This document shows positions 1 to 8,255 of a stretch of DNA of 40,557 nt, piece by piece (the stretch's first letter is position 1; every line of letters begins with the position of its first letter). The notes under the pieces are model-generated. The model had not been told where the DNA came from. It did no database searches and saw only the letters and a list, made by a program, of their open reading frames with translations. The position numbers were made by a program, and so were the translations under genes. Source of the DNA: an uncultured Vibrio sp. (GTDB taxonomy: Bacteria > Pseudomonadota > Gammaproteobacteria > Enterobacterales > Vibrionaceae); NCBI RefSeq assembly GCF_947488985.1, contig NZ_CANLBV010000034.1, positions 1 to 40,557 on the forward strand, in the 5' to 3' direction.

Positions 1-146
1 GGAACAACGTTTACTTCAAAAGTAAACGGGATTTCAAGGCGGCAATAGACCAATTTTTTACTGTGACTCTTCCAGAGCTCGCAGGCTCTTTGGCATCTCG
101 AATTAATGATCACTTTCAAGTTCTCAAGCCTGCATTTTCAAGTTGA
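1..146 (+). CDS. IS630-family transposase, C-terminal fragment (runs in from the left)
   Basis: An open frame enters from the left edge (first full codon at base 3) and stops with TGA at 144-146, giving 47 residues. They include FKAAIDQFF and SLASRINDHFQ, the type of C-terminal tail I recognise from IS630-like DDE transposases of vibrios (established knowledge, not searched). The catalytic DDE core would lie outside the window, so I cannot say whether the element is intact. No clear terminal inverted repeat was found in the roughly 130 bases after the stop. A fragment of a dead copy is equally possible. Confidence 0.7.
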   Translation, partial: NNVYFKSKRDFKAAIDQFFTVTLPELAGSLASRINDHFQVLKPAFSS

Positions 147-169
147 ACGAGTATATCTCTATTTTTCGT

Positions 170-236
170 TTAGTTAACTGATATTTTATTCGTTACCCAA
201 TTGATGTTGATTCATTATCCAACTGATATTCATCCA
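170..236. repeat. Three imperfect 22-23 bp direct repeats
   Basis: Units at 170-192, 193-214 and 215-236 each follow the pattern TTA, two or three variable bases, AA(C/T)TGAT(A/G)TT, then AT-rich sequence. They sit just after the transposase stop codon. They may be part of the insertion sequence end or binding sites for its transposase; this is inference. The units are AT-rich, so chance similarity is not excluded. Confidence 0.4.
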
Positions 237-282
237 ATAATTGGGGGAAGGGGAACAGTCGCCTTTGAGTTAAGACACCACT

Positions 283-594
283 TTATTGAGGTTTTGAGCT
301 GTACCTTTCAATGATCCCATCAATTTGTTTTATAGCATCGTCGATGTCATTGAACCCGCCGTGGACGATTTCTTTCTCTTGTTGAGTGAGTGCGATGAAC
401 GCATGTTTCAGTACGTTGTCATCCAATATGTTTCGGTGTAATAGCAACTCTTTATAGGTCAGCAGTCGTTGTTGTACTGCGTGTATTTCAAAGCGCACGT
501 TGTTTGATTGTAAAGCCTGTTCGATACATGGGAAAACCAATGCATACTGATTTGCAATTTCCCATTGAGCATCTTTGTTATTCGCAATTTGCAA
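283..594 (-). CDS. Uncharacterised small protein (103 aa)
   Basis: This is a soluble, mostly helical-looking protein with no signal peptide, membrane segment or motif I recognise. The frame opens with TTG at 594, preceded by an AGGA at 606-609 about 11 nt away, which is a weak start. The sequence is rich in Q, N, I and L and contains LLTYKELLLHRN and FNDIDDAIKQIDGIIERY. It lies in an accessory-looking stretch between an IS630 fragment and a lone XRE regulator, so it may be a passenger gene. A second minus-strand frame, 459-800 (GTG start), overlaps its first half and contains one possible membrane helix; I regard that one as less likely to be coding. No function is assigned. Confidence 0.45.
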   Translation of the reverse strand: MQIANNKDAQWEIANQYALVFPCIEQALQSNNVRFEIHAVQQRLLTYKELLLHRNILDDNVLKHAFIALTQQEKEIVHGGFNDIDDAIKQIDGIIERYSSKPQ

Positions 595-952
595 TTTTTA
601 TAATTTCCTGAGCTTGATGTTTCAAGCGTACTAGCTCTAAGCCTACCAATTAAACCTAAGCTCACCAATGAAATAAAAGTGAGAATACTATTCATAGTCA
701 GCCACTGAGTATCCGAGCGTATTAAAACCTCTATAACGTCGTTAGAGTTTTTGGTTGTGAAATAACGAGTTATCGAAAAATTCCGCCTTGTTCTCGACAC
801 ACTTTTTAATAGCGACAGTGACTGTCACTGTGATTGGTAAAATTGATACCTAACGTTTATATAAACCAGATAGTATGCTTTTGGTTACTTATGTAAACCT
901 GTGCGAGTCAATATGGTCTGCTTCTTGCTGTTTATAGGTCATAACTGTCCAA
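595..952. other. Intergenic region upstream of the XRE gene
   Basis: This is 358 bases without a convincing gene. A minus-strand frame covers 595-800 but lacks codon or homology support. The stretch holds the 17-bp palindrome described separately at 815-831 and AT-rich DNA around 840-880 that could carry a promoter, though no well-spaced -35/-10 pair stood out. Confidence 0.4.
815..831. promoter_or_regulatory. Perfect 17-bp palindrome, candidate operator
   Basis: The sequence ACAGTGACTGTCACTGT is a perfect inverted repeat centred on T823. Its size and symmetry fit a dimeric HTH repressor. It lies 137 bp upstream of the XRE gene start, so autoregulation by that protein is a reasonable guess. 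There is no T-run on either side that would suggest a terminator. Confidence 0.45.
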
Positions 953-967
953 ATGAGGAGAGGGATT

Positions 968-1243
968 ATGCCGCAAGAACCTGTTGTTATGGCGTTGATT
1001 GAGCGTAGGAAGCAAGCGAGTTTATCTCAAGAGAAACTCGCTTCACTTGCTGGGATGAGTCTAAAAACTTACCAACGTATTGAGCGCGGAGAAGCCGATA
1101 TCAAAATGTCACAATATCGAGCAATTACACGGACGCTAAAGGTGACTGACTTAGATATTGTACTCGACACCTTGCACGCATCTCATACGACAGATGAAGA
1201 TGTAGCCGCCGCTAGCCGGTTACTGAGTAGCGGATGCTATTAA
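968..1243 (+). CDS. XRE-family helix-turn-helix regulator
   Basis: This small DNA-binding protein has 91 residues from ATG 968. The HTH covers roughly residues 8-60: ERRKQASLSQEKLASLAGMS is helix 1-2, followed by LKTYQRIERGEADIKMSQYR with the recognition helix and the conserved RIERGE turn. I chose ATG 968 over ATG 953 because AGGAG at 956-960 lies 7 nt before 968, whereas the upstream ATG overlaps that Shine-Dalgarno. The short C-terminal tail (after residue 60) has no recognisable effector domain. It stands alone between an unknown gene and arfB, with no obvious toxin partner. Its target is unknown; the palindrome at 815-831 is a candidate. Confidence 0.85.
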   Translation: MPQEPVVMALIERRKQASLSQEKLASLAGMSLKTYQRIERGEADIKMSQYRAITRTLKVTDLDIVLDTLHASHTTDEDVAAASRLLSSGCY

Positions 1244-1353
1244 TTAAGCTTATCTTGTCTGTGAAAAAGGGAAGTGTCGCTTTAAAATATCGCTAGTCGA
1301 TAGTTACTGGCTTTAAGCTTGCTAAGTGATGCGTTCGACGGTTCACCGTGGTG

Positions 1354-1399
1354 AAAGGCTAAAGGCTAAAGGCTAAAGGCTAAAGGCTAAAGGCTAAAG
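1354..1399. repeat. Heptanucleotide tandem repeat (AAAGGCT)n
   Basis: Six full, perfect copies of AAAGGCT occupy 1354-1395, followed by a partial AAAG. The array lies between the XRE gene and the 3' end of arfB, about 20 nt past the arfB stop, so it does not change any reading frame seen here. Perfect heptamers of this number are prone to slippage, making the locus a likely variable-number tandem repeat. Confidence 0.95.
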
Positions 1400-1418
1400 C
1401 GAATGGTTTATGAGGGGA

Positions 1419-1835
1419 TCAGCTGACTCTTCCACGCAACTGTTTGGTTGAGCTTCTTTGCTTCTTATTTTCTAAACGTCTTCTTTGAGAGCCTCGAGTT
1501 GGCTTGGTTGCACGTCTTGATTTTTGAACTTTTGTCGCTTCCAAGATCAATTCTTTGAGGCGTATTAAGGCGTCTTCTCGGTTTTGCTCCTGAGTCCTAT
1601 ATTGTTGAGCTTTTATGATAATCACACCGTCTTTGGTTATACGACTATCTTTGAATGCTAACAGCTTTTCTTTATAGAAATCGGGTAGGGTTGAATGCTT
1701 AACATCAAAACGTAAATGTATCGCGCTCGATACTTTATTGACGTTTTGGCCTCCAGCTCCTTGCGCTCTGATCGCGGTTAACTGGAGTTCCCAGCCTTGA
1801 ATCGAAACAGAGTTAGATATGTGTAACATAAACAT
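1419..1835 (-). CDS. arfB: Alternative ribosome-rescue factor ArfB (YaeJ), peptidyl-tRNA hydrolase
   Basis: ArfB releases the nascent chain from ribosomes stalled without a stop codon. The protein (138 aa) carries the release-factor catalytic motif GGQ within TAIRAQGAGGQNVNKVSSAI near residues 22-41, the signature of this family. After the catalytic domain comes a long basic tail (from about residue 99, with KSRRATKPTRGSQRRR), which in E. coli ArfB enters the empty mRNA channel. The length matches E. coli YaeJ (140 aa). It lacks the codon-recognition domains of RF1/RF2, which separates it from prfH-type genes. The start could be ATG 1835 or ATG 1829. It is monocistronic, and a heptamer repeat lies just past its stop. 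Confidence 0.95.
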   Translation of the reverse strand: MFMLHISNSVSIQGWELQLTAIRAQGAGGQNVNKVSSAIHLRFDVKHSTLPDFYKEKLLAFKDSRITKDGVIIIKAQQYRTQEQNREDALIRLKELILEATKVQKSRRATKPTRGSQRRRLENKKQRSSTKQLRGRVS

Positions 1836-2031
1836 CCATCTTGAGTGGTAATGTCGCTCATGATACTGAATATTGATGAGGGTATCAGTAACTTTCTTCA
1901 GCCATCATCGCTAACGAGTTAACTCAGCCATCTAATTACTGCCTAGTGGATCACTGATACTTTATTGAACACTGAGAGTTTTGTTAATCATTTGCCTGTT
2001 TATCCGCTCATCGAGTGGCCTTGATGATTGA

Positions 2032-3942
2032 TTAGGCCATGTCACTCATTTCTGTGTCGACTAATAAGCACACTCGGTTTCGACCGGTTGCTTTTGCTTC
2101 GTATAGTGCTAAATCAGCACACTTATAGTTGAGAGTTGGGTCATTAGTTAAGTTTGTCACTCCACCACTTATTGTCACCATATTGTCGAGTTCTACGCTG
2201 ACGGTGGTTCTCAGACGATTGAGTACATTATCTGCTTCTTCGATTGTGGTATGAGGAAGAATAATGCCAAACTCTTCACCGCCAATTCGCGCTATGAAAT
2301 CGGTTTGACGACATTCTCGCTGCAGTACTTTTACGACGGTTTGAATCACTTGGTCGCCGAAGTGGTGACCGTACCTGTCGTTGATGCCCTTGAAGTGATC
2401 AATATCTAGGATAGCTAGACAAGCCTGCTCTTGTGCGGGATAGCGATTTACGCGTGAACAACCCTCACGCAGTTCTCGGTCAAATTTACGACGGTTCCAA
2501 CAACCCGCCAGAGCGTCTTTTTCACTGAGGTTTCTCAGTTTGTTTTCGAGCTCCTTATGCTTGCTAATATCAACAAATGACGCCACATAGAACTGGATGA
2601 CATCGTCTGAGTCTTTAATGGTTTGGATTCGCAGTATTTCCGTGATCAAAGAGCCGTCTTTACAACGATTGACGACTTCCCCTTTCCACATCCCTTCTTC
2701 ATTGATGGTACACCACATTTTTTTGTAGAACGCTTTATCTTGGTATCCAGAGGAAAGTATCGATGGCTTGTGTCCTTTTACATCCGCTAAGCTATAGCCG
2801 CTAGCGCGGGTAAACTCTTGGTTTATTTTGATGATTCGGTTATGACGGTCGGTGATCAGCAGTGACGACATACCGTTCATTACTGCTTTCGCCAGTTGGC
2901 TTTCAATGCTGTTCTTTTTATGGTTTCGATTCCACAACACAAACCCAGCAGCAAGCATCAAAATGAGAAAGGTTAGGATTACTATTTGTACGATAATGGC
3001 TTGCAGCTCTTGGCGGTATTGGCGATTGAATTGTTGGTTTTCAATGTGCAGAACCAGATAAATGGGGTCTGAAAGTTGATCTATATTAGCGCTGATATTG
3101 GAATAGAAAAACCAATTTTCACCGTCAAAGTAGCTTGGTGAAGTATTGTCTTGGATGGCTTGCCACAGTTTAGGGAAACGGTTTGCGTATGTTATGTTTG
3201 ACTGTGATTCGTATTTATCAACAGAGAGTTCAGAAGGATTAGGCCCTGCAATGATGTGGCTTTTTTTATCAAGGATCATCGGGACGGTTGTTGAGGTGCC
3301 AATTTGAAAGTGAAGGCGCTCATAGATCTCAAGCATATTGAGATTGGCAATAAAGTAGCCGACGATTTTCTTGTTGGCAGTCACGGTTGTCATGATGCGT
3401 AGGGTGGGAACTAAGGGCTTGACTCGTTGGCCATTTTCCATCTCCCAGCCAATATCACTGGCACTGACTTGGCCGCTTTTTAGCTGTTGAAGGGTTTTAA
3501 AGTAGTCGCGCTCAGCATTATTTTGTAATTGAGAGTCAGGAACAACCGTTGCTTGCTCGTCTTTATAATTCACACGAAAGACTTCATTTCCGCTTAAATC
3601 AAGGTAGCGAAGTTGAGAATAGTACTTTTGCCCAAGCGCTGACATCTTCCAAAGGTCTAGCAGGGCTTCTTTATGAACAATGGAAGGCTCTTCTATCGCT
3701 CGTAGTAGGGTCTTAGAATCTGCAATAAAAGGGACCGAGTTAGATATTTGTTCGACAATCACTTCGAGCTCATGGAAGCTGTAATCAATTTGATTTCGCG
3801 CAGATTGTGTGATGTTGAAAGTATGCTGAGCATCCACGTGCTGCCATTCAGAGTGGATGTAGAACGCAGGTAGCAACCCCAATATGAATATGGTCAATAG
3901 AAACTGGCTGGTTAGATTTTTTATGCTGGTTTTCATTATCAC
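2032..3942 (-). CDS. Membrane diguanylate cyclase: periplasmic sensor - PAS - GGDEF
   Basis: This is predicted to make cyclic-di-GMP from two GTP at the inner membrane. Domain order in 636 aa: TM helix about 12-28; periplasmic double-CACHE-like sensor about 34-305; second TM about 316-337; PAS domain about 350-462 ending in the usual VDISKHKELE linker; GGDEF domain about 470-630. The active-site loop is GGEEF at 554-558, and an RxxD inhibitory site (RQTD, 545-548) lies five residues upstream, so product inhibition is expected. The metal-binding DIDHF is at 513-517. No EAL domain follows. Start codons at 3942 or 3936 are both possible. It is transcribed alone. The ligand of the sensor cannot be read from sequence. 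Confidence 0.93.
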   Translation of the reverse strand: MIMKTSIKNLTSQFLLTIFILGLLPAFYIHSEWQHVDAQHTFNITQSARNQIDYSFHELEVIVEQISNSVPFIADSKTLLRAIEEPSIVHKEALLDLWKMSALGQKYYSQLRYLDLSGNEVFRVNYKDEQATVVPDSQLQNNAERDYFKTLQQLKSGQVSASDIGWEMENGQRVKPLVPTLRIMTTVTANKKIVGYFIANLNMLEIYERLHFQIGTSTTVPMILDKKSHIIAGPNPSELSVDKYESQSNITYANRFPKLWQAIQDNTSPSYFDGENWFFYSNISANIDQLSDPIYLVLHIENQQFNRQYRQELQAIIVQIVILTFLILMLAAGFVLWNRNHKKNSIESQLAKAVMNGMSSLLITDRHNRIIKINQEFTRASGYSLADVKGHKPSILSSGYQDKAFYKKMWCTINEEGMWKGEVVNRCKDGSLITEILRIQTIKDSDDVIQFYVASFVDISKHKELENKLRNLSEKDALAGCWNRRKFDRELREGCSRVNRYPAQEQACLAILDIDHFKGINDRYGHHFGDQVIQTVVKVLQRECRQTDFIARIGGEEFGIILPHTTIEEADNVLNRLRTTVSVELDNMVTISGGVTNLTNDPTLNYKCADLALYEAKATGRNRVCLLVDTEMSDMA

Positions 3943-4195
3943 CCTTACAGAATTAGGGTAATACTATATATTTCTTAAAATATTTAATGTGATACTTACC
4001 GAGAAATTTAAATGTAATATCAAAATTTACATGAAGTTAGTCCAAGTTCCGTCTCGAAATGTTGCTAAATTTATAAAAAGAGGTTAGCTGCAATCGAATA
4101 AGTGAAACCTGTTCGTATCAATGTATCGGTATCGTATTAATGCATCATTGCCTAACACATACGGTGAGTTGTCGGGATGTTTTCCCGGATTAATA

Positions 4196-4230
4196 CAGAG
4201 CCTTTATACGTCGCTTTAATAAAGGCTCTG
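4196..4230 (-). terminator. Stem-loop after fhs, probable terminator
   Basis: A perfect 11-bp inverted repeat (4196-4206 with 4220-4230, CAGAGCCTTTA / TAAAGGCTCTG) lies 5 bp past the fhs stop codon. The T-rich stretch after the stem on the minus strand is short, so it could be only a stability hairpin. Confidence 0.6.
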
Positions 4231-4235
4231 CATGA

Positions 4236-5984
4236 TTAGCTTAATCCGATGGTGTTTCCGTTGCTATCAATGTCCAAAGACATAAATGCCGGTCTATCGG
4301 GTAGGCCAGGCATTGTCATGACATTGCCGCATAACGCGTAAATAAAGCCCGCGCCTGCACATAGCTTAAGCTCTCTTACTGGGACATCAAACTGGGTAGG
4401 TGCACCTTTGATTTGTGCTTGTGTTGAGATAGATAGTGGGGTTTTCGCCAAGCAAACCGATAGCTTGTCATATCCGTGCTGCTTAAATTCTGCCAACTGT
4501 TTTTTTGCTAGAGGCGATAGGGTCATACTTGCTGCGCCATAACCTACTTCAGCGACCACCATCAGTTTTTCTTCGAGGCTTTGCTCAGAGTCGTACAAAG
4601 GCTTGAACTCACTCTCAGTTTGACAAGCTTTTACCACGGCGTGAGCCAACTGAGTCGCCCCTTTGCCACCTTGACCAAATGCTTCACTCACTGTCACGCT
4701 AACGCTTGGGTCAAAGTCGGTGACCATCTGTGTCAAAGCTTCTAGCTCTTGATCTGAGTCTTGCGGGAATCTATTAATCGCAACCACGGTAGGAACTTGG
4801 TATTGCTTAACGTTGTTGATATGCCATTTCAGGTTTTCAAAACCGGCAATAAGTGCATCTTGGTCGTCACTAAAAATAGAATCTGGCAGTGGGGTGCCCG
4901 GTCTTAAATTGTATAAACCTGAGTTCGCTTTTAATCCACGTAGCGTCGCAACAACAACGGCACAGTCAGGCTTCTTGTTAGATGCCTTAACCTTGATGTT
5001 GCACGCTTTCTCGAAACCCATGTCTGAGCCGAAACCACCTTCGGTCACCACAAAATCACTCAGTTTTAAGGCAATCTTGTCGGCAATAATTGAAGAGTTA
5101 CCGTGTGCAATGTTCGCAAATGGCCCTGCGTGAATAAGTGTAGGAACACCCTCAAGGGTTTGCATTAACGTTGGCTCAATAGCGTTTTTCATTGTGACGG
5201 TCATCGCGCCCGCGACATTAAAGTTTTCGGCGGTTAACGGCAATCCTTGCTGGTTGTAAGCGAGTACCACTCGTCCGATACGCTTTCTTAAATCTTGAAG
5301 GTCATCAGCCAGCGCAAGGATCGCCATCAACTCTGAAGCGGCAGAAATATCAAAGCCATCTTGGCGCTCAAATCCGTTAATGGTTTTGCCTGCTTCGTTT
5401 TGACCAACCGTGATCATGCGCAGTGCACGATCATTGTGGTCGAGTACACGTCGCCAAACTATTCTGCTTGGGTCAATATCCAAGGCTTTTAAGCCAGAAC
5501 GCGCTTCAAACGCGTCTAAGCCTTCGCGTTGTTCGTGATACAAACGTGCATCAATCGCTGCAGACGCAAGGTTATGAGCGGCTGTTACGGCATGAATATC
5601 ACCAGTTAGATGAAGATTTAGCTGCTCCATCGGCGCGACTTGAGAATAGCCACCGCCAGCTGCGCCACCTTTAACACCAAACACAGGGCCCATTGAAGGC
5701 TGACGAATACACGCCATCGCTGATTGGTTAATTTTGGCAAGACCTTGAGCGAGCCCGATGGTGGTCACTGTTTTGCCTTCACCAAGTGGTGTGGGTGTAA
5801 TCGCAGTAACAACAATGAGTTTGCCGTCTTTTTGATTTGATAATCGATCAAGTGACGTTAAAGAGACCTTTGATTTATGTTGCCCGAGCGGCTGATGTTC
5901 GTCGGGTAGCAGGCCTGCTTTTTTGGCAACCTCACGGATATTTTGAAGGGGAGTCGAGCGGCAAATATCAATATCAGACAGCAT
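4236..5984 (-). CDS. fhs: Formate--tetrahydrofolate ligase
   Basis: The enzyme makes 10-formyl-tetrahydrofolate from formate, THF and ATP, supplying one-carbon units for purine synthesis and initiator tRNA formylation. The 582-aa protein has the family P-loop TPLGEGKT at residues 65-72 and the conserved blocks [19 protein letters not shown] and [18 protein letters not shown]. It extends to the usual C-terminal block with MTMPGLP, so it is complete and of family length. It is a monofunctional ligase without the dehydrogenase/cyclohydrolase domains of eukaryotic C1-THF synthase. A near-consensus PurR box sits 33 bp upstream of the start, which agrees with control by purine status. It is adjacent to gsk, another purine gene, but each has its own terminator-like element. 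Confidence 0.97.
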   Translation of the reverse strand: MLSDIDICRSTPLQNIREVAKKAGLLPDEHQPLGQHKSKVSLTSLDRLSNQKDGKLIVVTAITPTPLGEGKTVTTIGLAQGLAKINQSAMACIRQPSMGPVFGVKGGAAGGGYSQVAPMEQLNLHLTGDIHAVTAAHNLASAAIDARLYHEQREGLDAFEARSGLKALDIDPSRIVWRRVLDHNDRALRMITVGQNEAGKTINGFERQDGFDISAASELMAILALADDLQDLRKRIGRVVLAYNQQGLPLTAENFNVAGAMTVTMKNAIEPTLMQTLEGVPTLIHAGPFANIAHGNSSIIADKIALKLSDFVVTEGGFGSDMGFEKACNIKVKASNKKPDCAVVVATLRGLKANSGLYNLRPGTPLPDSIFSDDQDALIAGFENLKWHINNVKQYQVPTVVAINRFPQDSDQELEALTQMVTDFDPSVSVTVSEAFGQGGKGATQLAHAVVKACQTESEFKPLYDSEQSLEEKLMVVAEVGYGAASMTLSPLAKKQLAEFKQHGYDKLSVCLAKTPLSISTQAQIKGAPTQFDVPVRELKLCAGAGFIYALCGNVMTMPGLPDRPAFMSLDIDSNGNTIGLS

Positions 5985-6016
5985 ATTTGATCCTTATATC
6001 AGAACCGAAAAGTGGT

Positions 6017-6032
6017 ACGTAAACGTTTGCGC
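6017..6032. promoter_or_regulatory. PurR box upstream of fhs
   Basis: The sequence ACGTAAACGTTTGCGC matches 14 of 16 positions of the PurR operator consensus ACGCAAACGTTTGCGT, including the full AAACGTTT centre. It lies 33 bp upstream of the fhs ATG, where a bound repressor would block initiation. It predicts purine (hypoxanthine/guanine) repression of fhs. Confidence 0.85.
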
Positions 6033-6161
6033 AGCGATGATACTGCATATATTCGCTAAGTAAAGTCGAATTATTCGAATAATGCACTAGCAGAAAGTCA
6101 ACATGAAGAATTATTGATTAAGATCCAATCTAAAATTGAGCACATCATTGGGTATTTATAC

Positions 6162-6186
6162 AAAAATGGCTGCATAGAGCAGCCAT
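6162..6186 (-). terminator. Rho-independent terminator of gsk
   Basis: On the minus strand an 8-bp stem ATGGCTGC/GCAGCCAT (6166-6173 with 6179-6186) with a 5-nt loop is followed by five T residues. It lies about 60 bp past the gsk stop codon. Confidence 0.85.
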
Positions 6187-6246
6187 TCTGATTATTGGTA
6201 ATCTATGGTTGGCTTAAACACAGGTAAACCACACACCACGGTGAGA

Positions 6247-7551
6247 TTAACGCTCCCAATACGTTTCTTCTAAGCTATCCTCACGTTCAGGAAGGGCACG
6301 TGAAAGGCGAGGAGAGTGCTGAGTTAACACCTCGTAGCTTACACGGTTCGCGTATTTACAGATTTGTGATAGCGAAGAGTAGGTGAGGCAAGTCTGTTGG
6401 TGTTTCGCTGAGTTCGGTACGTTGGCACAGTGATAACTGTTGGCAGCCATGTCGTGCAGAACGGCTGAAAGTGCCGCATCACCCGCGCCATTGGTATTCT
6501 TAATCTCAACAGGACCACCGAGGTATGGGCCAATGTGAGAGTACACTTTTACCGGTGCTTTACAGTCTTGCTTACGCATAGCACGGCTGAATTCGTATTT
6601 ATTGAACTCTGAAATGTTACCCGGTAACAATGGCAGCGTGGTTTCGCGTTTTGCTGACTCGTCAGTATAACCTGCCATATATAAGCCAATTGGCCCCGCA
6701 GTACATAGAACAAGGTCAACCCACTCCAGTGCTTTGTTGGCGGCCAATAGTGGATCTTTCTCACCCGTTAGGGCTTCGCCTTCGTCTTCATTCATCGCAA
6801 CGATGGTGACGTTTTCTTTCAGGTATTCTTGCCACCATTCAGCGTTACCTTCGATTACATACTTAGTACCAAGCGTGAGTACAACGGGTACATTGTACGC
6901 TTTTGCGTATTCAATAGCCTTTTGTACCGCTTTTGGCATTGGGTCTTCAGGTTTGCCGCGCATTAAGTAGGAAGAAACCACCAGCGCCGACGCTTTCTCG
7001 AACACTTTTTTAGGGATGCTTTCAGGAAGCAGTTGATTCATGTGTCCTTCGTTGATCGCAAATGTACGCTCGCCATCTTCGCTGATCAGCGTATAGCAAC
7101 GACCAATTGGGCCATCAACCGTTTGTAGGTGGTTTAAGTTCATACGAGCCGAAGTGCGGCACAGGTAACGGTAACCAAATGAGCCGACTTCAATCTTTTT
7201 AGACATCACGCCAAGTAACACAGATTTACTGTCGGCCAAAACCGAATAATTGTGCAGTGTATTACCGATGGTGTCGCCAGGGTATTGATGCGTAATCAAA
7301 CCGCGTTCTACCAACTCTTCGTACAGCGCATCTGCTTTACTTTCCTCCAATACCAGCGAGTGACCTTTACTCAGTTGATATTTTTCTAGGAACGCGTTGT
7401 CAACACGTGCTTCGATATCAACAATTGTCTGACCCACACCGACAATGGTTGCCCGGTGTAGCTTAGGAGTCTGTTGAATTTGGTTGACCAACGGATCACG
7501 GGCGTGAGTTGGAAAGTAGTGCTTAGATTTACGCTGTCCAGGAAACTTCAT
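6247..7551 (-). CDS. gsk: Inosine-guanosine kinase
   Basis: This cytoplasmic PfkB-family kinase phosphorylates inosine and guanosine with ATP in purine salvage. The protein is 434 aa, the same length as I recall for E. coli Gsk. It shares long stretches with it: the start MKFPGQRKSKHYFP, the blocks TIGNTLHNYSVLAD and DGPIGRCYTLI, and the end LPEREDSLEETYW. The PfkB anion-hole motif NTNGAGD is at residues 352-358, with Asp358 as the expected catalytic base. The gene ends in a clear terminator at 6162-6186. An inverted repeat at 7595-7623 lies just upstream and may be regulatory. Confidence 0.97.
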   Translation of the reverse strand: MKFPGQRKSKHYFPTHARDPLVNQIQQTPKLHRATIVGVGQTIVDIEARVDNAFLEKYQLSKGHSLVLEESKADALYEELVERGLITHQYPGDTIGNTLHNYSVLADSKSVLLGVMSKKIEVGSFGYRYLCRTSARMNLNHLQTVDGPIGRCYTLISEDGERTFAINEGHMNQLLPESIPKKVFEKASALVVSSYLMRGKPEDPMPKAVQKAIEYAKAYNVPVVLTLGTKYVIEGNAEWWQEYLKENVTIVAMNEDEGEALTGEKDPLLAANKALEWVDLVLCTAGPIGLYMAGYTDESAKRETTLPLLPGNISEFNKYEFSRAMRKQDCKAPVKVYSHIGPYLGGPVEIKNTNGAGDAALSAVLHDMAANSYHCANVPNSAKHQQTCLTYSSLSQICKYANRVSYEVLTQHSPRLSRALPEREDSLEETYWER

Positions 7552-7594
7552 ATGAAAAATACAGTGAAAAATTTTGCGTATTATATCACACTAT

Positions 7595-7623
7595 AAATGT
7601 AATCTTGCATCAATATTACATTT
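7595..7623. promoter_or_regulatory. Perfect 9-bp inverted repeat upstream of gsk
   Basis: AAATGTAAT (7595-7603) and ATTACATTT (7615-7623) form a perfect inverted repeat with an 11-bp spacer, so the half-site centres are 20 bp apart, about two helical turns. It is 44-72 bp upstream of the gsk start codon, in promoter position. The regulator is unknown; the half-site does not match PurR. Confidence 0.5.
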
Positions 7624-7670
7624 TGAATCACCTGAACTGTGAAAGGACAGAGTCAGAACAGGCGATTCAA
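7623..7670. repeat. Imperfect inverted repeat between gsk and the CreA-family gene
   Basis: TTGAATC at 7623-7629 pairs with GATTCAA at 7664-7670, and CCTG (7631-7634) with CAGG (7659-7662), giving an 11-bp stem with one mismatch and a 24-nt loop. It starts just past the stop of the CreA-family gene. There is no T-run after the stem, so a terminator role is uncertain. Confidence 0.45.
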
Positions 7671-7675
7671 GAGCG

Positions 7676-8149
7676 TTACTCTGTCACTAATGTTACAGAA
7701 TCAACGTAAGCCGTTGTTCCCCAAAGTGGAACGGTAGAAAGGCTGTGTTTGAAACTGCCTTCGGTCTCTTTGGTCGTGTAAGACAAGTAGAGTAAGGTTT
7801 GATTATCGGCATCGTAAATACGTCTAACTTTCATTGTTTTGAAGAAGATACTTTTAGACTGCTTGAATACCACTTCTCCCGATTTACTCTTGTCGATGGC
7901 CGCTATCATCTTTGGTGTAATATCACCCGTTTGGCGACATGAGATGGAACTGTCACTAGGATCAGAAAGGCTAAGATTCGCTTCGATTGAAGCAATGTGA
8001 CACGTTACACCCGGGATTTTATCGTCATCCAAAGATGACATCTTAATATCTTTCATGGTGAATAATCCCAAAGACACGTCGCCAACCTCGTTGTCCGAAC
8101 AGCCAGCTAACATTGTGATGATACCTGCTGCTATTAGGGCTTTTTTCAT
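7676..8149 (-). CDS. CreA-family lipoprotein
   Basis: This is a small exported protein of unknown biochemical role. The 157-aa product begins with a lipoprotein signal, MKKALIAAGIITMLAGC, with a lipobox LAGC and Cys17 as the expected lipidated residue. The mature part follows E. coli CreA closely in order: GLFTMKDIKMSSLDD, a GVTCHIA block, SISCRQTGDI, GEVVFKQSKSIFFKT, RRIYDADNQTLLYLSYT and a C-terminal STVPLWG. E. coli CreA, as I recall it, has a cleavable signal but no lipobox, so the lipid anchor here differs. Start ATG 8149 has an AAGGA about 8 nt upstream. It diverges from the small ORF and lipoprotein pair at 8202-8380. Confidence 0.85.
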   Translation of the reverse strand: MKKALIAAGIITMLAGCSDNEVGDVSLGLFTMKDIKMSSLDDDKIPGVTCHIASIEANLSLSDPSDSSISCRQTGDITPKMIAAIDKSKSGEVVFKQSKSIFFKTMKVRRIYDADNQTLLYLSYTTKETEGSFKHSLSTVPLWGTTAYVDSVTLVTE

Positions 8150-8201
8150 AAGAAGTCCTTTTTATTTATATAGTTCTGTTTACTATAAGGATATTGAAAT
8201 C

Positions 8202-8255
8202 ATGAATACGAGTGTAGAGCTTTTCGTTAAGTTCTTAAAGGATGTTGTTGGATAA
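8202..8255 (+). CDS. Candidate 17-codon ORF coupled to a small lipoprotein gene
   Basis: The frame encodes MNTSVELFVKFLKDVVG, with AAGGA at 8187-8191 placed 10 nt before the ATG. Its TAA stop (8253-8255) shares a base with the ATG of the next ORF (TAATG), the classic coupling arrangement. The peptide is amphipathic. It could be a regulatory leader, a real micropeptide or chance; only the placement supports it. Confidence 0.35.
   Translation: MNTSVELFVKFLKDVVG

Noticed and set aside
459..800. 113-aa minus-strand frame (GTG start) with one possible membrane helix, overlapping the 103-aa frame
   Set aside because: It has no Shine-Dalgarno that stands out, its C-terminal half overlaps another frame, and its composition looks non-coding. 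The 283-594 frame was kept as the better candidate, at low confidence.
8055..8255. 66-aa plus-strand frame across the CreA-family gene
   Set aside because: Most of it is antisense to the creA-like gene. Only the last 17 codons, from ATG 8202 with its own Shine-Dalgarno, were kept as a candidate ORF.
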